This document shows, piece after piece, positions 23,429 to 32,617 of a stretch of 47,132 bases of DNA. How positions within the stretch are numbered: the first letter of the stretch is position 1; each line of letters starts with the position of its first letter. The notes beneath the pieces are model-generated. The model did no database searches, had not been told where the DNA came from, and was given only the letters and a program-made list of their open reading frames with translations. The position numbers and the translations under genes were made by a program. The DNA comes from Streptomyces albus subsp. chlorinus (GTDB taxonomy: Bacteria; Actinomycetota; Actinomycetes; Streptomycetales; Streptomycetaceae). Location of the stretch: positions 4,834,161 through 4,881,292 of the forward strand of contig NZ_VJOK01000001.1 of assembly GCF_013302895.1 (NCBI RefSeq), given 5' to 3'.

Positions 23429-24187
23429 GTGGCAGTGTCGGCCGCCTACCCGGTGGAATCGATCGACAACGCGGCGCGGATCCTGCTGATGCTGGTGGAC
23501 AGGCCGTCGCTGCGGGTCGCCGACGTGTCCACCGAGCTGGGGGTGGCCAGGTCCACCGCTCACCGGATGCTGACCACCCTGCAGGCCCGCGACCTGCTCC
23601 GCCAGGACGCCCGGACCAAGGGCTACGGACCCGGGCCCGCCCTGGCCAGGCTCGGCATCGCCGTGATGGGGGCGGTCTCCCTCCGCGACGAAGCGCGTCT
23701 GGTGCTGGAAAGGCTCGTCGAGGACACCTCCGAGACCGCGCATCTGCTTGTGCTGGAAGGCACGGAGACCGTCTTCATCGAAGGGGTGGAGAGCCACCAG
23801 GTGATCCGTGCCGGGCTGCGCACCGGGCAGCGGGGCCCGGCGCACGCGACCGCGGCGGGGAAAGTGCTGCTCGCCGAGCTTCCCCGCGAAGAGCTGCGGC
23901 GCCGCTACCCGGGTGCCCGGCTGCGAGGCGGCACCGAGCGCGCGGTGAGCACCCGCCGGGCGCTGGAGGCCGAGCTGGAGAAGGTGAGGGAGACCGGCTA
24001 CGCCACCAACATGGAGGAAAGCCAGCGGGACCTCTGCGCGGTGGCCGCCCCGGTGAGGAACCGGCAGGGCATGGCCTGCGGCGCGCTGTCCGTCTCCGGC
24101 CCGGCGAGGCGCATCGAGGCGGAACTCGCCCTCCTCAGCGGTGCTGTCGCCGCCGCCGCCAGGGAACTCGGCACGCGGCTCGGCTAG
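23429..24187 (+). CDS. IclR-family transcriptional regulator
   Basis: A 252-residue regulator. GTG 23429 or GTG 23435 starts it; both follow GGAGGGG, and the longer frames upstream have no family sequence. The winged helix is SIDNAARILLMLVDRPSLRVADVSTELGVARSTAHRMLTTLQ. The GAF-like effector domain has FIEGVESHQVIRAG, GPAHATAAGKVLLA and ETGYATNMEESQRDLCAVAAPVRN, all classic IclR blocks. It probably controls itself and the divergent oxidoreductase gene. Confidence 0.9.
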   Translation: MAVSAAYPVESIDNAARILLMLVDRPSLRVADVSTELGVARSTAHRMLTTLQARDLLRQDARTKGYGPGPALARLGIAVMGAVSLRDEARLVLERLVEDTSETAHLLVLEGTETVFIEGVESHQVIRAGLRTGQRGPAHATAAGKVLLAELPREELRRRYPGARLRGGTERAVSTRRALEAELEKVRETGYATNMEESQRDLCAVAAPVRNRQGMACGALSVSGPARRIEAELALLSGAVAAAARELGTRLG

Positions 24188-24220
24188 GGCACAGGCCCGA
24201 GCGCCCCTCTCCCCGGCCCC

Positions 24221-24325
24221 CTGCCGGCGCGCCGTGTCCAGCCCCGCGGCGCGGCCCCTGCCGGTGCGCCGTGTCCAGCCCCGCGGCGCGGCCCCTGCCG
24301 GTGCGCCGTGTCCAGCCCCGCGGCG
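24221..24325. repeat. 37-bp tandem repeat, 2.8 copies
   Basis: A 37-base unit starting CTGCCGG repeats at 24221, 24258 and 24295 (the last copy is partial, to about 24325), with a single C/T difference between copies one and two. It occupies the gap between the IclR stop and the DUF255 gene. Confidence 0.85.
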
Positions 24326-24416
24326 GCTCGGCCCCGGCGCGGTGGCCGGACCGCCGGTCTGGCACGGTCGTTCCGTACCGGCCCGGGACCGCGGGGCCGG
24401 ACGCTGTGGGCTGTGC

Positions 24417-24422
24417 GACGAT
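24417..24422 (+). promoter_or_regulatory. -10 element for leaderless DUF255 mRNA
   Basis: GACGAT followed by six bases and the ATG, with no ribosome-binding site. Confidence 0.4.
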
Positions 24423-24428
24423 GGCGGT

Positions 24429-26453
<2,025 letters not shown>

Positions 26454-26504
26454 GGCCGCCCTCACCGGGTGAGCCCGCTTGCAGCGCGAGGCCGTGCCCA
26501 CAGC

Positions 26505-26547
26505 GTGAGCCCGCGCCTACAGAGTGAGCGTGAGCCCGCGCCTACAG
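26505..26547. repeat. 25-bp-period duplication covering the tetR stop codon
   Basis: An identical 18-base segment occurs at 26505-26522 and 26530-26547, the second including the end of the tetR coding sequence. Degenerate relatives (GTGAGCCCG) continue upstream to about 26465. It looks like local duplication at the 3' end of the gene. Confidence 0.6.
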
Positions 26548-27189
26548 CGTGAGACCGCGCTCCAGGACGCCGAGGGCCCGGTTCACCAGGGCACGCAGAT
26601 CGTCGAGGGTGCCCGGCATGCCGGTGTCCACCCAGAAGTACATGGCCTCGGTGAGGGCGCCCAGCATGGCGCCGGTGACGATGCGCAGCTCCAGGTCGTC
26701 CTCGGAGCGGCCGGCCCGCTCGGCGAGGGTCCGCCGCAGCAGCCAGGCGGTGTCGGCGGAGTGCTCGCTCATCCGGGCGCGCAGCGCGGGCACCTCCCCG
26801 ATCAGACGGATCCGCTGGAAGGTTTCCTCAGCGTCGGACTGGTAGATGCGGGCGAGCGAGGAGTACAGCGCCTCACGCAGCGCCGCGACCGGCGGCTCGC
26901 CCGCCGGCCGGGACCGCAGGGCGTCCTCGACCAGGGCGTCGTACTCGTCGGTCAGCACGATGTCTTCCTTGGTGGGGAAGTAGCGGAAGACGGTGCTGGG
27001 GGAGACCTCCGCCTCGTCGGCGATCTGGTCGACGGGCGTCGCGTCGTACCCCTGCTCCTGGAAGAGGCGGTAGGCGGCCCGCCGGATGGCCTGGCGGGTC
27101 TGGATCTTCTTGCGTTCGCGCAGACTCAGCTTGGCTGGGGGAAGGTCTGCGCACGCGTGGTCGGCGGATCTGGTGCGTGCGGGGGCCAT
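26542..27189 (-). CDS. TetR-family transcriptional regulator
   Basis: A 215-residue regulator. The DNA-binding domain is at residues about 25-70: LRERKKIQTRQAIRRAAYRLFQEQGYDATPVDQIADEAEVSPSTVFRYFPTKEDIVL, with a textbook TetR recognition helix. The remaining part is the helical ligand domain; WLLRRTLAERAGRSEDDLELRIVTGAMLGALTEAMYFW is its dimerisation part. It is divergent from the aminotransferase gene with about 230 bases between. No obvious operator was identified, and its ligand is unknown. Confidence 0.92.
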   Translation of the reverse strand: MAPARTRSADHACADLPPAKLSLRERKKIQTRQAIRRAAYRLFQEQGYDATPVDQIADEAEVSPSTVFRYFPTKEDIVLTDEYDALVEDALRSRPAGEPPVAALREALYSSLARIYQSDAEETFQRIRLIGEVPALRARMSEHSADTAWLLRRTLAERAGRSEDDLELRIVTGAMLGALTEAMYFWVDTGMPGTLDDLRALVNRALGVLERGLTL

Positions 27190-27408
27190 GGATCGTATTG
27201 TCGGCCATCGTCCCCGGGCGGGGCCATCGGCGGGGCGGTGCCTGTGTCGTCCTCGTTACGCCGTCCCGGGCGCCGGGGCACCACTCCGATGGCCGTGACG
27301 CCCCCGTTTTCCCCGGGGAGGGGGAAAGGGACCGGCGCCGTGCCGGAACGCGGGGGAGGGGTCACCCGGGGTGAGGGAAAACACGGGGCGGCCCGTCAAC
27401 GGCGCCCG

Positions 27409-27414
27409 TAGGGT
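27409..27414 (+). promoter_or_regulatory. -10 element for leaderless alaA mRNA
   Basis: TAGGGT is followed by six bases and the ATG of alaA, and no ribosome-binding site exists. The same hexamer precedes hutH. Confidence 0.55.
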
Positions 27415-27420
27415 GGCGTT

Positions 27421-28632
27421 ATGCAGGTCATCCAGTCGACGAAGCTCGCCAATGTCTGTTACGAGATCCGGGGCCCGGTCCTGGAGGAGGCGCAGCGGCT
27501 GGAGGCGGCGGGGAACCGGATCCTCAAGCTGAACACGGGCAATCCGGCGGCGTTCGGCTTCGACTGCCCGCCGGAGATCCTGGAGGACATGCTCCGCAAC
27601 GTCGGCACCGCGCACGGCTACGGCGACGCCAAGGGCCTGCTGTCCGCCCGCCGCGCGGTGATGCAGCACTACCAGAAGCAGGGCGTCGAACTGTCCGTCG
27701 AGGACATCTACCTCGGCAACGGCGTCTCCGAGCTGATCCAGATGTCCATGCAGGCGCTGCTGGACGACGGGGACGAGGTGCTGGTCCCCGCGCCGGACTA
27801 CCCGCTGTGGACCGCTTCGGTCTCCCTGGCCGGCGGCACCGCCGTGCACTACCGCTGTGACGAGCAGTCCGACTGGATGCCCGACCTGGCGGACGTCGAG
27901 CGCAAGATCACCGACCGCACCAAGGCGCTGGTGATCATCAATCCGAACAATCCGACGGGTGCGGTCTACGACGAGGAGGTCGTGCGCGGTCTGACGGACG
28001 TCGCCCGCCGCCACGGCCTCGTCGTGTGCTCCGACGAGATCTACGACAAGATCCTCTACGACGGCGCCACGCACACCCCCACCACGGTGGTCGCCCCCGA
28101 CCTGCTGACGCTCACCTTCAACGGCCTCTCGAAGTCCTACCGGGTGGCCGGCTACCGCAGCGGCTGGCTGGCCGTCTGCGGGCCGAAGACGCACGCGGAC
28201 AGCTACATCGAGGGGCTCACGATCCTCGCCAACATGCGGCTGTGCGCCAACATGCCGGCCCAGCACGCGGTCGCCGCCGCGCTCGGCGGGCGGCAGTCCA
28301 TCGAGGACCTGGTGCTGCCGGGCGGCCGGCTGTGCGAGCAGCGCGACGTGGCCTACGACCTGCTGACGCGGATTCCCGGCGTCACCTGTGTGCGGCCCAA
28401 GGGGGCGATCTACGCCTTCCCCCGGCTCGACCCGAAGGTCTACAAGATCAAGGACGACCGGCAGATGGTGATCGACCTGCTCCGGGCCGAGAAGATCATG
28501 ATCGTCCACGGCACCGGCTTCAACTGGCCGGAGCCCGACCACTTCCGGATCGTGAACCTCCCCGCCGTGGACGAGCTGCGCGACGCGGTGACCCGGATCG
28601 GCCGCTTCCTGGACGGCTACAGCCAGCCGTGA
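27421..28632 (+). CDS. alaA: AlaA-type alanine aminotransferase
   Basis: A class I/II PLP aminotransferase of 403 residues, starting at ATG 27421. It has KLNTGNPAAFGF near the N-terminus, YGDAKGLLSARRAV, the NPNNPTG motif, SDEIYDKI, the PLP lysine in FNGLSKSYRVAGYRSGW, and FRIVNLP with the C-terminal substrate arginine. The match is to the AlaA glutamate-pyruvate aminotransferases, which make alanine from pyruvate and glutamate. It may read through into the next gene, since no terminator lies between, and it fits with nearby pckA at the pyruvate/PEP node. Confidence 0.9.
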   Translation: MQVIQSTKLANVCYEIRGPVLEEAQRLEAAGNRILKLNTGNPAAFGFDCPPEILEDMLRNVGTAHGYGDAKGLLSARRAVMQHYQKQGVELSVEDIYLGNGVSELIQMSMQALLDDGDEVLVPAPDYPLWTASVSLAGGTAVHYRCDEQSDWMPDLADVERKITDRTKALVIINPNNPTGAVYDEEVVRGLTDVARRHGLVVCSDEIYDKILYDGATHTPTTVVAPDLLTLTFNGLSKSYRVAGYRSGWLAVCGPKTHADSYIEGLTILANMRLCANMPAQHAVAAALGGRQSIEDLVLPGGRLCEQRDVAYDLLTRIPGVTCVRPKGAIYAFPRLDPKVYKIKDDRQMVIDLLRAEKIMIVHGTGFNWPEPDHFRIVNLPAVDELRDAVTRIGRFLDGYSQP

Positions 28633-28673
28633 CCGTTCCGTGAACGCGGGACAACTTTAGACCCTGTCCAAGT

Positions 28674-28707
28674 TAGGATGGCTTCCTGAGGTATCAGGAG
28701 GCCATCC
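28674..28707 (+). promoter_or_regulatory. 14-bp inverted repeat abutting a start codon
   Basis: Arms at 28676-28689 and 28694-28707 pair in all 14 positions (one as G-U in RNA) around a GGTA loop. The second arm contains the AGGAGG ribosome-binding site and the ATG follows immediately. A -10-like TAGGAT (28674-28679) overlaps the first arm. It could be a translation-blocking hairpin in a read-through transcript or a repressor operator over the start of transcription. Confidence 0.75.
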
Positions 28708-29118
28708 ATGTACGAACCGATCCGCACCAAGTCGGTCCACGCCGTGGCCGAGGACGCGCACGACGGGCTGCCCCGGCGCACCCGCGAGGAGGAGCTGGAC
28801 ATCCGCCTCGCGGGGCACCTGACCGCGCTGCTGACCGTCACCGACGAGCTGCGCGTGCTGACTCCGAGCGCTTCGCTGGATACGGCCGCCCACCAGCTCG
28901 CCGCGCACGCGGCCCGGCTCTTTGGCGGGCGGGCGCCCCTGCGGGCGGCACCGTCCGCCGTGCGGAGCGACGCCGGCCATGTGGCCGCCCTCCACGCGCG
29001 GGCCCGCACCCTTGCCGGCAACGCCCTCGCGGTCGCCTCGTCGCGCGGGGACGAGGCGGTCGCCGCGCTGATGGCCGAGCGCCTCTCGGCGCACGAGGGC
29101 GCCTTGGTGCCCGCCTGA
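28708..29118 (+). CDS. Hypothetical helical protein
   Basis: A 136-residue soluble protein from ATG 28708 with AGGAGG ten bases upstream. It begins MYEPIRTKSVHAVA, then has a charged stretch (RRTREEELDIRLAGHL) and several predicted amphipathic helices rich in Ala, Arg and His. There is no cysteine, membrane segment or catalytic motif. I recall similar unannotated streptomycete proteins but no family name. The control region just before the start is exceptional. It is convergent with pckA. Confidence 0.75.
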   Translation: MYEPIRTKSVHAVAEDAHDGLPRRTREEELDIRLAGHLTALLTVTDELRVLTPSASLDTAAHQLAAHAARLFGGRAPLRAAPSAVRSDAGHVAALHARARTLAGNALAVASSRGDEAVAALMAERLSAHEGALVPA

Positions 29119-29159
29119 CCGCCGGTGTCCCGCACCTGGGCGGTGCGGGACACCGGCGG
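29119..29159. terminator. 18-bp perfect hairpin, bidirectional terminator
   Basis: Perfect 18-base arms (29119-29136, 29142-29159) with a five-base loop lie immediately between the convergent hypothetical gene and pckA. Confidence 0.85.
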
Positions 29160-29193
29160 GTGCGGGCCGGCGGCGCCCGCACCCCTGGCCCGG

Positions 29194-31047
29194 CTACCCC
29201 AGGCGCTCGACCAGGGCCCGGTACTCGTCCCAGAGGGCCTTGGGGGTGTGGTCGCCGAAGGTGTTGAGGTGCTCGGGGATGCGGGCCGCCTCGTCGCGCC
29301 ACACGTCGCGGTCCACCGCGAGGAGGAAGTCCAGCTCGGCCTCGCCCAGGCCGAGCCCCTCGGTGTCGAGGTCCTCCTTGCGCGGCAGGATCCCGATGGG
29401 GGTCTCCACGCCCCCGGCCTCGCCGTTGAGCCGCTGGACGATCCACTTGAGGACCCGGCTGTTCTCGCCGAAGCCCGGCCAGACGAACCGGCCGTCCTCG
29501 TCCTTCTTGAACCAGTTGACGTAGTAGATCTTCGGCAGCTTCGAGGCGTCGGCGTCCTCACCGACCTTCAGCCAGTGGGCGAAGTAGTCGCCCATGTTGT
29601 AGCCGCAGAACGGCAGCATGGCGAAGGGGTCGCGGCGCAGCTCGCCGACCTTGCCCTCGGCGGCGGCCGTCTTCTCGCTGGCCACGTTGGCGCCGAGGAA
29701 GACGCCGTGCTGCCAGTCGAAGGACTCGGTCACCAGCGGGACGGCGCTGGCCCGCCGGCCGCCGAAGAGGATCGCGGAGATCGGCACGCCGCGCGGGTCC
29801 TCCCACTCGGGCGCGATGATCGGGCACTGCCCGGCCGGGACGGTGAAGCGGGCGTTGGGGTGGGCCGCCGGGGTCCCGGACTCGGGCGTCCAGTCGTTGC
29901 CCTTCCAGTCGGTGAGGTGGGCGGGCGGCTCCTCGGTCATGCCCTCCCACCACACGTCGCCGTCGTCGGTGAGCGCCACGTTGGTGAAGACCGCGTTGCC
30001 CCACAGCGTCTTCATGGCGTTGGCGTTGGTGTCCTCGCCGGTGCCGGGCGCGACGCCGAAGAAGCCGGCCTCGGGGTTGATGGCGTAGAGCCGGCCGTCC
30101 TCTCCGAACCGCATCCAGGCGATGTCGTCACCGATGGTCTCGACCGTCCAGCCGGGGACGGTGGGCTGGAGCATCGCCAGGTTCGTCTTGCCGCAGGCGG
30201 ACGGGAACGCGGCGGCCACGTACCTGGGCTCCCCGTGCGGCGGCGTCAGCTTGAGCACCAGCATGTGCTCGGCCAGCCAGCCCTCGTCGCGGGCCATCAC
30301 GGAGGCGATGCGCAGCGCGTAGCACTTCTTGCCGAGCAGCGCGTTGCCGCCGTAGCCGGAGCCGTACGACCAGATCTCGCGGGTCTCGGGGAAGTGCGAG
30401 ATGTACTTGGTGGAGTTGCAGGGCCACGGCACATCCGCCTCGCCCTCGGCGAGCGGGGCGCCCACGCTGTGCACGGCCTTGACGAAGTGGCCGCTTGCGC
30501 CCAGCTCTTCCAGCACGGCGCTGCCCATGCGGGTCATCGTGCGCATGGAGACGGCGACGTAGGCGGAGTCGGTGATCTCCACGCCCAGCGCGGAGAGGGG
30601 CGAGCCGAGCGGGCCCATGCAGAACGGGACGACGTACATCGTGCGGCCGCGCATCGAACCGCGGAAGAGGCCCTGCTCCCCGGCGAAGATCTCGCGCATC
30701 TCCGCCGGGTCCTTCCAGTGGTTGGTGGGGCCCGCGTCCTCCTCCTTCTCGGAGCAGATGAACGTGCGGTCCTCGACCCGTGCCACGTCGGTGGGGTCGG
30801 AGGCGGCGTAGTAGGAGTGGGGGCGCTTGACGGGGTCGAGCTCCGTGAAGGTGCCCTTGGCGACCAGCTCTTCGCACAGGCGGTCGTACTCGGCCTCGGA
30901 GCCGTCGCACCACACGACACGGTCGGGCCGGGTCAGCTCGGCGATCCCCTCGACCCAGGAGATCAGCTCCTGGTGGCGGGTGGGGAGGTTCTCCGGGGCC
31001 GGGGAAGAGGGGGTTGAGGTGGTGGGAGCCGCAGTACTGCGCGCCAC
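29194..31047 (-). CDS. pckA: Phosphoenolpyruvate carboxykinase (GTP)
   Basis: This enzyme interconverts oxaloacetate and PEP with GTP, the entry to gluconeogenesis. The 617-residue product has the full length of the GTP class. Key segments are YYAASDPTDVARVEDRTFICS, the kinase P-loop FPSACGKTNLAML holding the reactive cysteine typical of GTP-PEPCKs, GDDIAWMRFGEDG, NPEAGFFGVAPGT, and the Asn-rich PFCGYNMGDYFAHW nucleotide site. GTG 31047 has GGAG upstream. A candidate promoter lies about 80 bases further upstream on the minus strand. Confidence 0.96.
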   Translation of the reverse strand: MARSTAAPTTSTPSSPAPENLPTRHQELISWVEGIAELTRPDRVVWCDGSEAEYDRLCEELVAKGTFTELDPVKRPHSYYAASDPTDVARVEDRTFICSEKEEDAGPTNHWKDPAEMREIFAGEQGLFRGSMRGRTMYVVPFCMGPLGSPLSALGVEITDSAYVAVSMRTMTRMGSAVLEELGASGHFVKAVHSVGAPLAEGEADVPWPCNSTKYISHFPETREIWSYGSGYGGNALLGKKCYALRIASVMARDEGWLAEHMLVLKLTPPHGEPRYVAAAFPSACGKTNLAMLQPTVPGWTVETIGDDIAWMRFGEDGRLYAINPEAGFFGVAPGTGEDTNANAMKTLWGNAVFTNVALTDDGDVWWEGMTEEPPAHLTDWKGNDWTPESGTPAAHPNARFTVPAGQCPIIAPEWEDPRGVPISAILFGGRRASAVPLVTESFDWQHGVFLGANVASEKTAAAEGKVGELRRDPFAMLPFCGYNMGDYFAHWLKVGEDADASKLPKIYYVNWFKKDEDGRFVWPGFGENSRVLKWIVQRLNGEAGGVETPIGILPRKEDLDTEGLGLGEAELDFLLAVDRDVWRDEAARIPEHLNTFGDHTPKALWDEYRALVERLG

Positions 31048-31129
31048 GATCGCTCCAGACGTTGAGGGTTTTCTCTGCTGTCAGCGCGCCCCTTGGGGGC
31101 CGCGACCCGGATGCATTCGTGGCAGTTCG

Positions 31130-31135
31130 ATCGTA
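31130..31135 (-). promoter_or_regulatory. Candidate -10 of the pckA promoter
   Basis: On the minus strand TACGAT, with only a weak -35 (GCACAA) 18 bases upstream, would give a leader of about 75 bases to pckA. Confidence 0.35.
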
Positions 31136-31288
31136 TCGCTCATCCGGTGCCGCTTGTGCTCATCTGATCATGCGGCCCGGAAGAGTGTCTGTCCAGACGG
31201 GGGCTGTGTGTCCGTCGACACGTAGGGTCATCCCCGCTGTTGGCCGCCCGGGAAGCCGCCCGTAACCTACGGTCACGTAGCTCCTGGG

Positions 31289-31294
31289 TACGAT
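31289..31294 (+). promoter_or_regulatory. -10 element for leaderless hemolysin III gene mRNA
   Basis: TACGAT is followed by six bases and the ATG at 31301. A dyad CTACG-gtca-CGTAG (31267-31280) lies just upstream, where a regulator could sit. Confidence 0.5.
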
Positions 31295-31300
31295 GGCGCG

Positions 31301-32041
31301 ATGAACGACTCCGCGTCCCCGTCTCCGGAGCCCGCCACCGCCGTGTCCCCCTCGTCCCCCTCCGCCGCCGCCAAGCTGTCGGCGTCGGCGCACAACGCGG
31401 CACAGGTCATCAAGCCGAAGCTGCGCGGCTGGCTGCATCTGGGCATGTTCCCCGCGGTGCTGGTCTCCGGCATGTTCCTGACCGCCCTGGCCGACAGCAC
31501 CCGCGGCCGGATCGCCTGCGCCGTCTACACCCTGACGGCCTGTCTGCTCTTCGGTGTCAGCGCGCTCTACCACCGCGGCGACTGGAGCCCCCGGGTCAAC
31601 GCCGTGCTGCGGCGCCTCGACCACGCCAACATCTTCCTGATCATCGCGGGCACCTACACGCCGCTGACCATCCTGCTGCTGCCCGACGGCCGGCGCGACG
31701 TGCTGCTGTGGGGCATCTGGATCGCCGCGGCGCTCGGCATCGCCTTCCGCGTCTTCTGGGTCGGCGCCCCGCGCTGGCTCTACACGCCCTGCTACATCGC
31801 CATGGGCTGGGCCGCCGTCTTCTTCCTGCCCGACTTCCTGCGCACGGGCGGCATCGCCGTCCTGGTGTGCGTGGTCCTCGGCGGCGTCCTCTACAGCGCG
31901 GGCGGCGTCATCTACGGCATCAAGCGCCCCAACCCCTCACCCCGCTGGTTCGGCTTCCACGAGGTGTTCCACTCCCTCACCCTCGCCGCGTTCGCCGTCC
32001 ACTATGTCGGGATCTCGCTGGTGGCCTACCAGCACGCGTAG
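31301..32041 (+). CDS. Hemolysin III (PAQR/TrhA) family membrane protein
   Basis: A 246-residue integral membrane protein with seven helices after a Ser/Ala/Pro-rich cytoplasmic head of about 40 residues. Conserved PAQR elements are present: SALYHR after helix two, RRLDHANIFLIIAGTYTP, and HEVFHSLTLAAFAVHYVG in the last helices; these His and Asp residues form the buried metal site. The family includes ceramidase-like receptors and bacterial TrhA proteins acting on membrane energetics. The haemolysis in the name is historical. Confidence 0.9.
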   Translation: MNDSASPSPEPATAVSPSSPSAAAKLSASAHNAAQVIKPKLRGWLHLGMFPAVLVSGMFLTALADSTRGRIACAVYTLTACLLFGVSALYHRGDWSPRVNAVLRRLDHANIFLIIAGTYTPLTILLLPDGRRDVLLWGIWIAAALGIAFRVFWVGAPRWLYTPCYIAMGWAAVFFLPDFLRTGGIAVLVCVVLGGVLYSAGGVIYGIKRPNPSPRWFGFHEVFHSLTLAAFAVHYVGISLVAYQHA

Positions 32042-32068
32042 GTCTTCGACGAAAGAGAGTGATGCGTC

Positions 32069-32614
32069 GTGCCGGTGATGCGCGATCTGCTCGCCCGTGA
32101 CGGCGTGCCCGAGGGATACAAGATCGAGGTGTTCGACGGCACAGTGATCATGACCCCCCGGTCCCCGGAGCAGTCCCAGATCGCCCACCTGATCACGGAT
32201 GCCGCCCGGGACGCCGCTCCGTTCCCGCTCGCCCAGGGGCGGGTGCTCGGAAACGTGTGGCTGAGATTTCCGGGGGAGAACGACGCGGCGCCGGACCTGT
32301 TCGTCCTCGGGCACGACGCTGAGCGGCGCGGCGACAGCTACCTCTGCGTCGATGTTCTCGCCATCGCGGACGTCGTGAGCGAACCGGACGGCAGGAAGGA
32401 CTACGTCCGCAACGTCGCCAAGTACGCACGGTTCGGGATCGACCTCTACCTGATCGCCGACCCGTTCAAGCAGCTCTGCACGCTGATGACCGAGCCGCAC
32501 GCGACCGGGTACGCCAAGGTGAAGGAGATCCCTTACGGGGAGCCCCTCACCTTGACGCTCAGCACCGGCGAGCGGATCGAGGTCGACACCGCGAACTTCC
32601 CCGTGCGGGACTGA
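32069..32614 (+). CDS. Uma2-family putative endonuclease
   Basis: A 181-residue protein from GTG 32069 (ATG 32078 is an alternative), 28 bases after the hemolysin III gene. It has the Uma2/DUF820 PD-(D/E)XK-like fold: GYKIEVFDGTVIMTPRSP near the N-terminus, AAPDLFVL for the conserved Pro-Asp, and the VRNVAKYARFGIDLYLIADP ending. The usual EVxSPST strand is altered to LAIADVVSEPDGRKD, so the metal site may be changed. Streptomycetes carry many copies of this family; the biological role is unknown. Confidence 0.82.
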   Translation: MPVMRDLLARDGVPEGYKIEVFDGTVIMTPRSPEQSQIAHLITDAARDAAPFPLAQGRVLGNVWLRFPGENDAAPDLFVLGHDAERRGDSYLCVDVLAIADVVSEPDGRKDYVRNVAKYARFGIDLYLIADPFKQLCTLMTEPHATGYAKVKEIPYGEPLTLTLSTGERIEVDTANFPVRD

Positions 32615-32617
32615 CCC

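Noticed and set aside
24221..24325. Tandem repeats as a CRISPR array
   Set aside because: The units are contiguous with no spacers, and no cas genes are present.
28634..28669. Additional weak dyads (CGTTC...GAACG and GGACA...TGTCC) upstream of the 28708 gene
   Set aside because: Arms of five bases are expected by chance; only the 14-bp repeat next to the ATG is reported.
31140..31288. An RNA gene or riboswitch between pckA and the hemolysin III gene
   Set aside because: Short dyads are present, but I could not fold a known riboswitch or tRNA from them.
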